Positions 43,629-52,153 of a stretch of DNA of 64,000 bases are shown in pieces. Source of the DNA: Brevibacillus fortis (lineage in GTDB: Bacteria; Bacillota; Bacilli; Brevibacillales; Brevibacillaceae); the NCBI RefSeq assembly GCF_003013395.1, contig NZ_PXZM01000035.1, forward strand, positions 1 to 64,000. Direction: 5' to 3'. The notes below the pieces were generated by a model that did no database searches, was not told the origin of the DNA, and was given only the letters and a program-made list of their open reading frames with translations. The translations under genes were made by a program, and so were the position numbers. Positions within the stretch are counted from its first letter, which is position 1; every line of letters begins with the position of its first letter.

Positions 43629-45725
43629 ATGAAAAACCAGAACCCATGCATCCTGTTGATGACCCGGCTGGAGACGATCAGCTTGCTGTTCGCAAACACG
43701 CTCACGTCTTTTTTCGGCAACCGCTTGCACATCATTCGAAACCACATGCAAGAACGGCTTCACCCGAGTGTATACGATCAAGTTGATCTCATCCTCGTTT
43801 CTGATACCAGTCTCTTGCACGATCAGCCAGCTCCTCCGTCAGACATACCCGTGCTTCTAGCAAGACGTACGATTGACATTAACAAGTTGGATCAACTCAT
43901 GGACTTACCTCCAGGAACGCGCTGTCTATTTGTTTCCAACTCCATCGAAATGGTAGAAGGCGCGATTGAGCTATTGTTTCATCTCGGATTCTCTCATCTT
44001 ACGTTTGTGCCGTACGTACCCGATACCGAGACTCCACTTCCTACAAAAGATCAAATAGATGTCGCTGTCTGTCATGGACTCAGAGAGCTGATTCCTGTTC
44101 ATTTTGAGAACATCATTGAGCTGGGGCACCGCCCTTTGGATTTGACTACGATCTTTGATATTTCGCGCCTGCTTGATCTGTCTCCAGATAAGGCAAACCT
44201 GTACACGGCTGATTTCATCAGTGATTTCGTCCATATTGGGCGCAAGCTGACCAACTCGGTACACAATGAACGAAAGCTGAATGAAAAGCTGAGCTCCATT
44301 TTAAATGCCGTCCATGAAGGCATCATTGGGACAGATGCCACAGGGAAGATCACTGTGCTGAACAAAGAAGCCGAGAAAATTTTACATATGACTGAAACAA
44401 CTTGCATCGGGCGAAATGTAGCGGAGGTCATTCCTGAATTTCTTATTCTGGAAGTACTAGAGTCACACACCGAGGTAACGAAGCAAGTATTGGAATTCCG
44501 TGATTTGTACCTCTTGGTTACCAAGATTCCCACTTTCTTGGATGACCAGTTTCTTGGCGCGGTCATTACCTTTCAAGACGTGACGAAGGTACAGCAGATC
44601 GAACAGGAAATACGGACGAAGAGTGCCAATCTCGGACTGATGACCAAGTATTCGTTTGACAATATCATTGGCAAAAGCCCGTCCATTCAGGCCAACAAAC
44701 GAGTGGCGACCAAGCTGGCCGAAAGCGACTTTACGATTCTCATCACAGGGGAAAACGGAACTGGAAAGGAAGTTTTTGCCCAAGCCATCCATCAACACTC
44801 GACGCGCCGTGACGGTCCGTTCGTCCCCGTCAATTTTGCAGGGCTGACCGAGAGCTTGGTAGAGAGCGAATTGTTCGGGTACGAGGAAGGGTCTTTTACA
44901 GGAGCACGAAAAGGCGGAAAGATGGGGCTATTCGAGCTGGCTCACAACGGGACCATTTTTCTGGACGAGATTGGGGATGCCCCACTTAGCATCCAAGCGT
45001 CACTGCTTCGCGTCCTCCAGGAAAAACAGGTCATGCGCGTAGGGGGCTATCGCGTCATTCCAGTCAATGTCCGCGTCATCGCAGCTACGAATTGCAACCT
45101 GATGGAAATGGTCAAAAAAGGGACGTTTCGCGAGGATTTGTACTACAGACTGAACGTCCTACCGCTGCACATCCAGCCACTGCGTGATCGTCCGGAGGAT
45201 ATTTTGGTGCTGATAGATTATTTCTTGCAGAAAAAAAAGCAGCGTCTGTCCTTCTCACGGGAAGTGACGGAACAGCTACTCCGTTACGATTGGCCAGGCA
45301 ATATTCGTGAGCTAGAAAATTTCATTCACTATGCAGTCGTCATCGCAGAGGGGAATCAGGTGGAGTTGGCTCATTTGCCGGAGCGCTTTTTTGCGGGACA
45401 CCTCTCTACTCCGCCACTTCTTTCTCACCGGGATGATACGTTGGAAGATACAATCCGGTATTTGTCCAGGCAAGGCTCCTTGGGAGATTACGCAACGATC
45501 CTGCAAGTACTGTCTGATTGCTACAAGCGTATGGAGCGTGTTGGACGTACTGCCCTACTTGCGAGGATGGAGAGTCCTTTCATGACCGAAGCCCAAGTTA
45601 GACAAAAGCTGACCGTGCTGGACCGCGCTGGATGCGTCTCGATTGGGGTCAAGAAGCAAGGGACACAGATTACCGCGTTTGGGCAGCAGGTGTTGGCTGC
45701 TTTGCTGATTAAAGAAAAGGGATAA
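43629..45725 (+). CDS. Sigma-54-dependent transcriptional activator with PAS domain
   Basis: The 698-residue protein has an N-terminal ~200-residue sensory region of PrpR-N-like plan, a PAS domain (about 218-330, SSILNAVHEGIIGTDATGKI) and an AAA+ sigma-54-interaction domain: Walker A ITGENGTGKEVF, loop GSFTGA (consensus GAFTGA), Walker B GTIFLDEIGDAP and REDLYYRLNVLP. The C-terminal ~90 residues lack the usual Fis helix-turn-helix and instead look like a winged helix (EAQVRQKLTVLDRAGCVSIG). It should activate the divergent M20-YfcC operon. Confidence 0.9.
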   Translation: MKNQNPCILLMTRLETISLLFANTLTSFFGNRLHIIRNHMQERLHPSVYDQVDLILVSDTSLLHDQPAPPSDIPVLLARRTIDINKLDQLMDLPPGTRCLFVSNSIEMVEGAIELLFHLGFSHLTFVPYVPDTETPLPTKDQIDVAVCHGLRELIPVHFENIIELGHRPLDLTTIFDISRLLDLSPDKANLYTADFISDFVHIGRKLTNSVHNERKLNEKLSSILNAVHEGIIGTDATGKITVLNKEAEKILHMTETTCIGRNVAEVIPEFLILEVLESHTEVTKQVLEFRDLYLLVTKIPTFLDDQFLGAVITFQDVTKVQQIEQEIRTKSANLGLMTKYSFDNIIGKSPSIQANKRVATKLAESDFTILITGENGTGKEVFAQAIHQHSTRRDGPFVPVNFAGLTESLVESELFGYEEGSFTGARKGGKMGLFELAHNGTIFLDEIGDAPLSIQASLLRVLQEKQVMRVGGYRVIPVNVRVIAATNCNLMEMVKKGTFREDLYYRLNVLPLHIQPLRDRPEDILVLIDYFLQKKKQRLSFSREVTEQLLRYDWPGNIRELENFIHYAVVIAEGNQVELAHLPERFFAGHLSTPPLLSHRDDTLEDTIRYLSRQGSLGDYATILQVLSDCYKRMERVGRTALLARMESPFMTEAQVRQKLTVLDRAGCVSIGVKKQGTQITAFGQQVLAALLIKEKG

Positions 45726-45747
45726 TTATGGTTGACTTCCAACAGAT

Positions 45748-45847
45748 GTGGAGCCCGAAGTCCTGCTACATGTTTTCCAGTCGCCTATATCCTCTCTTCG
45801 TTCGGGCGGTCTCCTTCCAAACATGTAGCAGGACTTCTTTACAGCAG
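45748..45847 (+). repeat. Possible reduced copy of the structured repeat, copy C
   Basis: A perfect 19-bp stem (45759-45777 with 45821-45839) is followed inward by TCCAGTC as in copies D and F, and outward by CTTCTTTACAGC, like the family terminus with a deletion. The inner stem is missing. It also lies where a terminator of the sigma-54 activator gene would be, so it could serve as one. Confidence 0.5.
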
Positions 45848-45942
45848 TGTTATCTTCATTTATTAAACCGTTTTATCAGTCAGAGCAGAGACGCATACTT
45901 AATACACCTCTTGAATCACTCTCAAGGCGTTAACCAAGAAGA

Positions 45943-46163
45943 GCTACGTAGGAAGAAGTGCATTTCCAGTCCAAGCGCCTCTGGAGCCCTACCCAACGTA
46001 GAAATGAATAGCGGGGAATTTCAGCTTCACTTATGAGATACTTCCTCGAAACTTCAACGTTTGAAGCGCTCCCGCTATTCATTTCTAAGCGGCCAGTCAA
46101 TCCCCCTTGCGGGGCGTAGGCCGAAGCGTAGACTGGAAATGCACTTCTTCCTTCCACTACAGC
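45943..46163 (+). repeat. Structured palindromic repeat, copy D (complete)
   Basis: The outer stem is 22 bp and perfect (45950-45971 with 46131-46152). The inner stem is 17 bp and perfect (45999-46015 with 46071-46087). The 3' junction reads AGCGGCCAGTCAATC, a CCCC-TTGC-GGGG hairpin, then GTAGACTGGAAATG. It starts GCTACGTAGG and ends CCACTACAGC. This and copy C fill the 509-bp gap between the activator and the GNAT gene. Confidence 0.85.
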
Positions 46164-46188
46164 ATCGATACCAGCATATAAAAAAACA

Positions 46189-46222
46189 AAAAAGCGGCAA
46201 GGGTTTAGTTCCTCCGCTTTTT
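46189..46222 (-). terminator. Terminator of the GNAT gene at 46235
   Basis: AAAAGCGG / CCGCTTTT stem followed by TTTTGTTTTTT on the minus strand. Confidence 0.85.
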
Positions 46223-46234
46223 TCATGAATCCAC

Positions 46235-46729
46235 CTAGGTAGTTACGATGGACGACTGTATTTTTTCTGGTTGAATCATAGGCAAAATAGGCAGCTCCAT
46301 CAAATTCCGATGCTTGCCCGGCCCGTAGTAATCCTGCTCCGCGTGAGCCAGACGGAAGCCATAGGCAGACAAGGCGCGAATGGAGGATGCGTTGGTTTCA
46401 CTCACCGTGACCTGCACGGTACGGAGTGTCGGAAACTGGCGCAGGGCTTGCAGTCTGGCCTCGATCAAAAGCTTGCCAATGCCTTGACCTTGAAACTCTT
46501 TGCGTACATTGCTGAACAAAAGCCAGCCTGTCGTCTGGTACATATCGATTCCGGCACAGCTAAAACCGATGAGCTGGCCATTGTACGTCGCCTTGAAAAT
46601 CAGCTCAGGAAACAGCTCCATATACTTTTTCAGCTCATGCAAGTTCATTCGATCGGGTAATGTCATATCCGCCAACGTGATCATTTCCGCAAAATCATCT
46701 CTTACGACACGCTCAATCTGCACTTCCAC
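46235..46729 (-). CDS. GNAT family N-acetyltransferase
   Basis: The 164-residue GNAT protein has the acetyl-CoA site RKEFQGQGIGKLLIEARLQA and the following VTVSETNASSIRALSAYGFR. The GTG start at 46729 follows AGGAGG by 8 nt. The substrate is not predictable. Single gene with its own terminator. Confidence 0.85.
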   Translation of the reverse strand: MEVQIERVVRDDFAEMITLADMTLPDRMNLHELKKYMELFPELIFKATYNGQLIGFSCAGIDMYQTTGWLLFSNVRKEFQGQGIGKLLIEARLQALRQFPTLRTVQVTVSETNASSIRALSAYGFRLAHAEQDYYGPGKHRNLMELPILPMIQPEKIQSSIVTT

Positions 46730-46847
46730 CCTACCCGCCTCCTGTACAATCGCTCTTACATTTACACTTTAGCAAACAGGTATAAAGCTGGAATGGATGG
46801 CGTGTGAAAGTACTGTAAAATTCATTTGCGTTCGGCTGAACAAACGT

Positions 46848-47714
46848 CTATAGAAGCGGGATGTATATAGCGATTTTCATCGCTTCAGGAAAGCTCGCCC
46901 TCACGTCCGTCACTTCAAAATCCGGCCCCTCGCCTCTCTCGTAATTCGAATTGGGCAACCATGTTCCGTAAATATAGCGACGTGTGTTTTGCACGAGGTC
47001 CGCATCACCTGTCACTTTGAATTCCGCGTATTTGCCACCGGGCAAGACGAGCGAAATAAAGTCTTCTGACAGTTCATCTGGAACACGATGCACAGCCTCC
47101 CCGATCACGAAAGAAAAACTCCCGTCGTCTTCAAATTCGCAGGCGATTCCGTACGACATATCCTCTGCGGCTTTATTCGGAATCCGCAAATAATCTTGAT
47201 TTCGGCCAAATTCATAATAGAAGCCCGGAATGTCTTTAAAATGCTGCTCATTCTGTAAATTCGTCCGGAACCTGCGCCCAATGATCCAAATGTCATCCAA
47301 TGTCGTGATGGTTGGTTTGTTCATCGTGATCTCTCCTTTGATGGTTTGGCGAAGGGCCAAGAAGTCCATTTTGGCGAGATAGGGCAGCGAATGATTTTCC
47401 CTACGATACCTTCCAGGTGTGATGCCGAACTGCTTCTCAAAAGCGCGTGTCAATGCTTCCTGCGACTGGTACTGATAAGCCACAGCAATTTCGAGTACAT
47501 TGTCACTTGTCTGTTTTAATGCAAGAGCAGCTTCCGACAATCTGCGCTTGCGGATGTACTCCTGTACGCTGAAGCCTGAGATTGCCTGAAACAGTCGTTG
47601 AAAATGAAACGCAGAGAAATGCGCCCTGGAAGCAATATCTGTGATGTTCATTTCTTCCTGAAGATGCTCTTCCACATAATCAATCGCGTCCTGAATCCGC
47701 TTGTACGTGTCCAT
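46848..47714 (-). CDS. AraC family regulator with GyrI-like effector domain
   Basis: The 288-residue protein has two AraC helix-turn-helices at the N-terminus (ITDIASRAHFSAFHFQRLFQ; VLEIAVAYQYQSQEALTRAF, then GITPGRYRR) and a C-terminal GyrI/BmrR-type ligand-binding domain (residues 130-288). This Rob/SoxS-like arrangement usually senses small hydrophobic compounds. AAGGAAG precedes the ATG. No adjacent target is evident. Confidence 0.87.
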   Translation of the reverse strand: MDTYKRIQDAIDYVEEHLQEEMNITDIASRAHFSAFHFQRLFQAISGFSVQEYIRKRRLSEAALALKQTSDNVLEIAVAYQYQSQEALTRAFEKQFGITPGRYRRENHSLPYLAKMDFLALRQTIKGEITMNKPTITTLDDIWIIGRRFRTNLQNEQHFKDIPGFYYEFGRNQDYLRIPNKAAEDMSYGIACEFEDDGSFSFVIGEAVHRVPDELSEDFISLVLPGGKYAEFKVTGDADLVQNTRRYIYGTWLPNSNYERGEGPDFEVTDVRASFPEAMKIAIYIPLL

Positions 47715-47797
47715 CTTTGACTTCCTTCACCTGTTTTTTCTCTAGTATGCGGGAGATCACTGGCGTTTTTTTGATCAACTGTGCTATCTTTCAAGCT

Positions 47798-48781
47798 TTA
47801 CGTCGTCAATCGCTCTACCAATACGGGCGACAGCTCCTTCTCTTCCTTTTTCCCATCCAATTGCTGTGTCCAAATCCGCTCATGCAGCATCTCAAATGCG
47901 TACTTTCCCATCAACGTACTGGAGCTGGATACGGTGGTGATCTCTAGCAGCTCTCCGATCGGCTGATCATCGCAACCGATTACGGCTAAGTCTTCCGGTA
48001 CGCTAAGCCCCAATCTGCTCGCTTCTTTGATGATCCCCGCCGCTATATGATTGCACGATACGATCATTGCTGTAGGCCGCTCTTCTGTTTGCAGCAGTTT
48101 CCCGACGACATTTTTGCCGTCTTGGATCGTTAAGCACTCTTCAAATGCCCACTCAGGAGATGGGGTCACGTCAATCGAACGCAGCTTTTCGTAATAGGCA
48201 CGTTTGCGATGCTGACTGTTAAAGCTGTTTTTTCTGCCGATGCAATACCCGATCCGACGATGCTCCTTCTTAATCAGATACTCCATCCCGATCAGAAACG
48301 TCTGATAGTGGTCGATATGAACACTCGAAACAGAGGTAGTATCATTTGCTTCACAAGTGATGATCGGCCCATATCCTGCGTATTCATTGAGCGTTTCGCA
48401 AGAGCTGGACCTGGAGCACATGATTAGCCCGTCGATTTTTTTATTTTTGAGCAAGTGTAAAACGCTGCGTTCTTGCTCAGGGTTATTATTCGTTTGGCAC
48501 ACCATCAGCTTGTAATGATGCCGGGCTGCTTCGGCTGCAATCCCTTCGATAATGGAGCTGTAGTATTGGTTGTTGACGAGAGGCAATGTCACACCGATTA
48601 CCATCGTTTTTCCGGTAGAGAGGTGGACCGCATTACTGTTTTGAACATAATTTTGTTCTTCAATAATCTTGAGAATCTCCGCGCGTTTTTTCTCGTTCAC
48701 GTACGGATGGTTGTTAAGCACACGGGAAACGGTTGAAACGGATACACCTGCCAATTTCGCGATTTCTCTTATGTTAGCCAC
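47798..48781 (-). CDS. LacI family transcriptional regulator
   Basis: The 327-residue repressor has the LacI helix-turn-helix (IREIAKLAGVSVSTVSRVLN with the hinge NHPYVNEKKRAEI) and a periplasmic-binding-like sugar domain (DGLIMCSRSSSCETL; AVIGCDDQPIGELLEITTVS). The GTG start follows AGGAG by 9 nt. It is divergent from a YczE-like membrane protein, which may be its target. Ligand unknown; no sugar operon is adjacent. Confidence 0.9.
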   Translation of the reverse strand: MANIREIAKLAGVSVSTVSRVLNNHPYVNEKKRAEILKIIEEQNYVQNSNAVHLSTGKTMVIGVTLPLVNNQYYSSIIEGIAAEAARHHYKLMVCQTNNNPEQERSVLHLLKNKKIDGLIMCSRSSSCETLNEYAGYGPIITCEANDTTSVSSVHIDHYQTFLIGMEYLIKKEHRRIGYCIGRKNSFNSQHRKRAYYEKLRSIDVTPSPEWAFEECLTIQDGKNVVGKLLQTEERPTAMIVSCNHIAAGIIKEASRLGLSVPEDLAVIGCDDQPIGELLEITTVSSSSTLMGKYAFEMLHERIWTQQLDGKKEEKELSPVLVERLTT

Positions 48782-48902
48782 TCAGACTACTCCTCTAAGT
48801 CGGATCAGTAATTATTACATACATCAAAGCACATTCCGCTTGCTCTGAAAAGCGTTCCACACATTATGCTCTCCTTATGTAAAAGGAAAGGAGTCTTGTT
48901 TG

Positions 48903-49532
48903 ATGTTTCGCTTAAAATTTGAATACTTCTTATTTCTTTCAGGCTTGCTGATCCTGGCGTTAGGGATCAATATGATGACGACCATTACATCCTTTGGTCT
49001 TAGCCCCTATGATTCTCTGTTTATTGCCCTGTATCAAAACTTCGGAATATCAATTGGCTTCTGGATGTTTGCCATTAACCTGACCTTTGTCATTATCGTC
49101 TTGTTCATGGATCGCAGTTACATTACATTCGGTGCCATTTTGGTCATGGTGCTGATCTCTATTTTCGTCGATTTGATCGGGTCCATCGATGCGCTCATGG
49201 CTGCTATCCGTTCATTGCCGCCGCTTCTGACCATGGCACTCGGAAACATTTGCATCGGAAGTGGTATCGGGCTGTATGTGTGTACGCAAGTGTGCACGGC
49301 TCCCCAAGAGGCATTTGTACTCGTCATGTCGAAAAGATTAAAGTGGACATTCAGACGGACAGAAATTTTGCTGGCGTGCATGTTTCTTAGCGCAAGCTTC
49401 CTGTTAGATGGCCCGATTTATTATGGAACGGTCGTGCTGTCGTTTACGACTGGCTACATTATTCAAGCAGCAATCAACGTCGGGAATAAGATGCTTCGTC
49501 TCGCAAATCAAACGAAGGAGTCGAAGGCATAA
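48903..49532 (+). CDS. YczE/YitT-like integral membrane protein
   Basis: The 209-residue protein has five to six hydrophobic helices with ALGINMMTTITSFGLSPYDS and LGNICIGSGIGLYVCTQVCT, typical of the YczE/YyaS membrane family. In B. subtilis YczE is linked to surfactin/bacillaene production by unknown means. AAAGGAG lies 9 nt before ATG 48903. It is followed 13 bp later by a lipoprotein gene, so the two are probably one operon. Confidence 0.78.
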   Translation: MFRLKFEYFLFLSGLLILALGINMMTTITSFGLSPYDSLFIALYQNFGISIGFWMFAINLTFVIIVLFMDRSYITFGAILVMVLISIFVDLIGSIDALMAAIRSLPPLLTMALGNICIGSGIGLYVCTQVCTAPQEAFVLVMSKRLKWTFRRTEILLACMFLSASFLLDGPIYYGTVVLSFTTGYIIQAAINVGNKMLRLANQTKESKA

Positions 49533-49545
49533 AAGGAGGAACGCC

Positions 49546-50271
49546 TTGAGAAATTTTCGACCGAAAGTTGTGTGTTCCCTTGTAGTGAGCCTGTTTCTAT
49601 TGCTTGTCGGTTGCTCCTCTTCCACTGGCCTCGTCAAAGCTGGCGGAGATGTTTTTGCCCAGAGCGAAATTCACAGACTGACCCAAGATCCTGAAAACGT
49701 AATCCATTACCAGCCGATGAGTATTCAGGAAATGACACCACTATTGCCTTCGTCTATCCAAAGCAGAATCAAGCCAGTGGATAAAACGAAGCTGCCTTTT
49801 CCTGTCGAAAAAGAGATGGCCTATCTCGTCTCATTCTCCCCAGGCTCCGAAAAAGAAACGCGACACCAGCTGCAGCTGACATACGCGCAGGAAAACGGAG
49901 TTCGTATCACGGAAAACTTCTTCATTGTACGTATGACAGAGACAGATGAAAACCCCTTGGCCCACGTGAAGCCATCTGCTTCTGGATTGGATTCGTTCGG
50001 GAACGTCATGCGCGTTGAGCCACTGACCGCCGATATTACTTTCTATCATCATATCATCACGACTAACAGCTCTTATGTGTATAACTTTTACAAGTACGAT
50101 GATAAAAATCAGGCTGTAAATCTGATCGTCACAAACGCCCATGAGATGGAGTTTTATGATCAAGGAATCTTGTATCATCTCGCGTACCACACCGGCAGTA
50201 ATCAACTGGACCCTACCCTTCATGATCAGATGGTGGCACTGGCGAAGGATTTGATTTCTGTCCGTTCCTAA
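49546..50271 (+). CDS. Lipoprotein of unknown function
   Basis: The TTG start at 49546 follows AGGAGG by 6 nt, giving a clean lipoprotein signal ending in LLVGC (241 residues). The mature part is soluble and polar, with KLPFPVEKEMAYLVSFSPGS and LQLTYAQENGVRITENFFIV, and no family I recognise. The same frame is open further upstream inside the preceding gene, but that has no ribosome site. It is co-transcribed with the YczE-like gene. Confidence 0.75.
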   Translation: MRNFRPKVVCSLVVSLFLLLVGCSSSTGLVKAGGDVFAQSEIHRLTQDPENVIHYQPMSIQEMTPLLPSSIQSRIKPVDKTKLPFPVEKEMAYLVSFSPGSEKETRHQLQLTYAQENGVRITENFFIVRMTETDENPLAHVKPSASGLDSFGNVMRVEPLTADITFYHHIITTNSSYVYNFYKYDDKNQAVNLIVTNAHEMEFYDQGILYHLAYHTGSNQLDPTLHDQMVALAKDLISVRS

Positions 50272-50278
50272 ACGAAAA

Positions 50279-50328
50279 GAAGGATTCCCCTGTAGCGCAT
50301 AGGACTGCGAGGCGGAATCCTTTTTTCT
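50279..50328 (+). terminator. Terminator of the YczE-lipoprotein operon
   Basis: AAGGATTCC / GGAATCCTT stem followed by TTTTTCTTT. Confidence 0.88.
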
Positions 50329-50400
50329 TTCTCTTGACCTTCACGTGGCGTGAAGCTTTACGATATTTTCCAGTACGATCAAAGAACTGGAGGGTGAACG

Positions 50401-51087
50401 ATGCCAAACCACGAACTCATTTATAAAAATCAAGCGGAGCAGTACGATCTGATGATCTCCAAACAACCAAGTCTGCTCGCTGTCATCGAAGAAATCACCC
50501 CCATCAAAGGACTGGATGTAATCGATCTGGGAGCTGGCTCAGGAAGACTCACTTCTGTGCTCGCCCCTCATGCCAAGTCCATTTTGGCTCTCGATGCTTC
50601 CGCTGCCATGCTAGAAGTGAATGCACAACAGCTGACGCAAGCAGGTCTTTCCAATTGGAAAACCAGCGTAGGGGATCATCGCGAAATGCCCGCAGACGAT
50701 CATAGTGCGGATGTCATCGTAGCGGGATGGACGGTTTGTTACCTCACCAGCTCTGAGGTTCCCAACAACGAGCACAATCTTGAAAAAATCATTCTGGAGA
50801 TGAAACGCGTGCTTCGTCCTGGTGGGACGATCATCATCATGGAGACGATGGGAACTGGATACGAAACACCTCACCCACCTGAATTTCTTACCCAGTACTA
50901 TTCCTTGTTGGAAAACAAATACGGATTCTCCCACAAATGGATTCGCTTGGACTATCAATTTGCAGACTTGGAAGAAGCAGAACGGCAAGCAAGATTTTTC
51001 TTTGGAGATGAGCTTTCGGACAGAGTCGCCCGGGAGAAACTGGTGACTTTGCCGGAATGCGCGGGGGTATGGTGGCTGACGGTATGA
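50401..51087 (+). CDS. Class I SAM-dependent methyltransferase
   Basis: The 228-residue Rossmann methyltransferase has motif I VIDLGAGSGRLTSVLAPH, the acidic ALDASAAML, and MKRVLRPGGTIIIMETMGTG. GGAGG lies 7 nt before the ATG. The substrate is unknown. It converges on the ferrochelatase-family gene with a shared terminator hairpin. Confidence 0.85.
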   Translation: MPNHELIYKNQAEQYDLMISKQPSLLAVIEEITPIKGLDVIDLGAGSGRLTSVLAPHAKSILALDASAAMLEVNAQQLTQAGLSNWKTSVGDHREMPADDHSADVIVAGWTVCYLTSSEVPNNEHNLEKIILEMKRVLRPGGTIIIMETMGTGYETPHPPEFLTQYYSLLENKYGFSHKWIRLDYQFADLEEAERQARFFFGDELSDRVAREKLVTLPECAGVWWLTV

Positions 51088-51173
51088 TTGCAAAAAGGCA
51101 AATCGGTAGGTATTTTTCCGACTGGCCTCACCGTACACGATTATTCATCAAGGAGATTTTCATGCTACAACAA

Positions 51174-51211
51174 AAAAGAAGAGGAAGAAAGTTAATTCTT
51201 CCTCTCTTTGG
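51174..51211. terminator. Terminator hairpin between the methyltransferase and ferrochelatase-like genes
   Basis: AAAGAAGAGGAAGAA / TTCTTCCTCTCTTT stem. It overlaps the last codons of the ferrochelatase-family gene. Confidence 0.7.
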
Positions 51212-52124
51212 ATTGCTCCATTCTCTCATGAATCAGCTCCACGAGAGTGTCGATATAGTCAGCCGAATCATTCAGAAATTCAGTTGAGACAAATTCCAGC
51301 CCGCACTCCTCCGCTTTCATTCGGCAATGGATTCTGCAATCGAAAATCGCCTCCACGTTTTCGGTCAAAGACAGCAAATCGCAGACGACGACGGCTTTAC
51401 CACCGTCCTCGGCCACTTTTTCGATCATCGCAAGCACATCTGGTCTTAACCACTTCTGCGGAGCCGGTCCTGCACTTCGGTAAGCGAGCAACCACTTCCC
51501 GCAATCGGCTCTCGTGGCGACCGCTTCAGCCAGTTCCGTAAAAGCTTGGATGAACTCGTTGTTCACCTCTGACACCCCCGGTTGGCTGTGAGCTGTAAAC
51601 AACACAGTCGCTTCGGAACGACTTTCTATAGAGAGCCATTGCAGAGCGGTCCGCAAGCGAAGACTGATCGCTTCTGCAATCCCCGGATAGCTGTGCCAAT
51701 GATTGATTTCTACAACCGGAATATTTGCACCACTGGCTTCGAGCGCCTTTCGAACACTTTGATGATAGGCTGCCGTTCCCGTTCTCGAATACAAGGGTGA
51801 TGTCGGAAATGCGTACAGCTCAGTAACGCCGTCTTCGACCATTTGCTGAACCGTCTCGTGCACAAAAGGAGACGTATGCTTCGTAGCTTGATAGACTTTG
51901 ATTCGCTCGCCTCCAAATGGATTCAACCGCCGCTCCATTGCCAGGGCTTGCCGAGCTGTTACCGAGCCAAGCGGATCTGCGACGCCAATTGATTGAAAAC
52001 GTTTCTTGGCCGCTTTCAATGTATCCACTGAAGGGATATTGCCGTGAAACAGATGGTTATAAAAGGGTAGTACATCATCGATTGATTGCAATGAAGCGTA
52101 AGACAGCATGAGCAGGGCTTTCAT
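51192..52124 (-). CDS. Ferrochelatase-family protein in an iron/tetrapyrrole uptake operon
   Basis: The 310-residue protein aligns along its length with HemH/CpfC ferrochelatases: N-terminal MKALLMLSYAS, FTAHSQPG with the metal-binding His, AGPAPQKWLRPDVL, and LTENVEAIFD with the conserved Glu. The loops around the pocket differ from standard enzymes. It is the last gene of a binding-protein ABC operon. ATG 52124 matches the family start; a coupled GTG at 52178 with GGAGG is an alternative. It may insert or remove metal in an imported porphyrin, or be a paralogue with a new role. Confidence 0.75.
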   Translation of the reverse strand: MKALLMLSYASLQSIDDVLPFYNHLFHGNIPSVDTLKAAKKRFQSIGVADPLGSVTARQALAMERRLNPFGGERIKVYQATKHTSPFVHETVQQMVEDGVTELYAFPTSPLYSRTGTAAYHQSVRKALEASGANIPVVEINHWHSYPGIAEAISLRLRTALQWLSIESRSEATVLFTAHSQPGVSEVNNEFIQAFTELAEAVATRADCGKWLLAYRSAGPAPQKWLRPDVLAMIEKVAEDGGKAVVVCDLLSLTENVEAIFDCRIHCRMKAEECGLEFVSTEFLNDSADYIDTLVELIHERMEQSKERKN

Positions 52125-52153
52125 CGTAGTGGTTACCACTCCTTTTCCATCAT

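Noticed and set aside
45748..46163. CRISPR-like repeats or an insertion sequence
   Set aside because: The copies are single palindromic units with differing stems, no spacers, no transposase frame and no obvious target duplications.
49408..49545. Extending the lipoprotein gene upstream to 49408
   Set aside because: That part overlaps the YczE-like gene and would bury the lipoprotein signal; the TTG at 49546 has AGGAGG at 6 nt.
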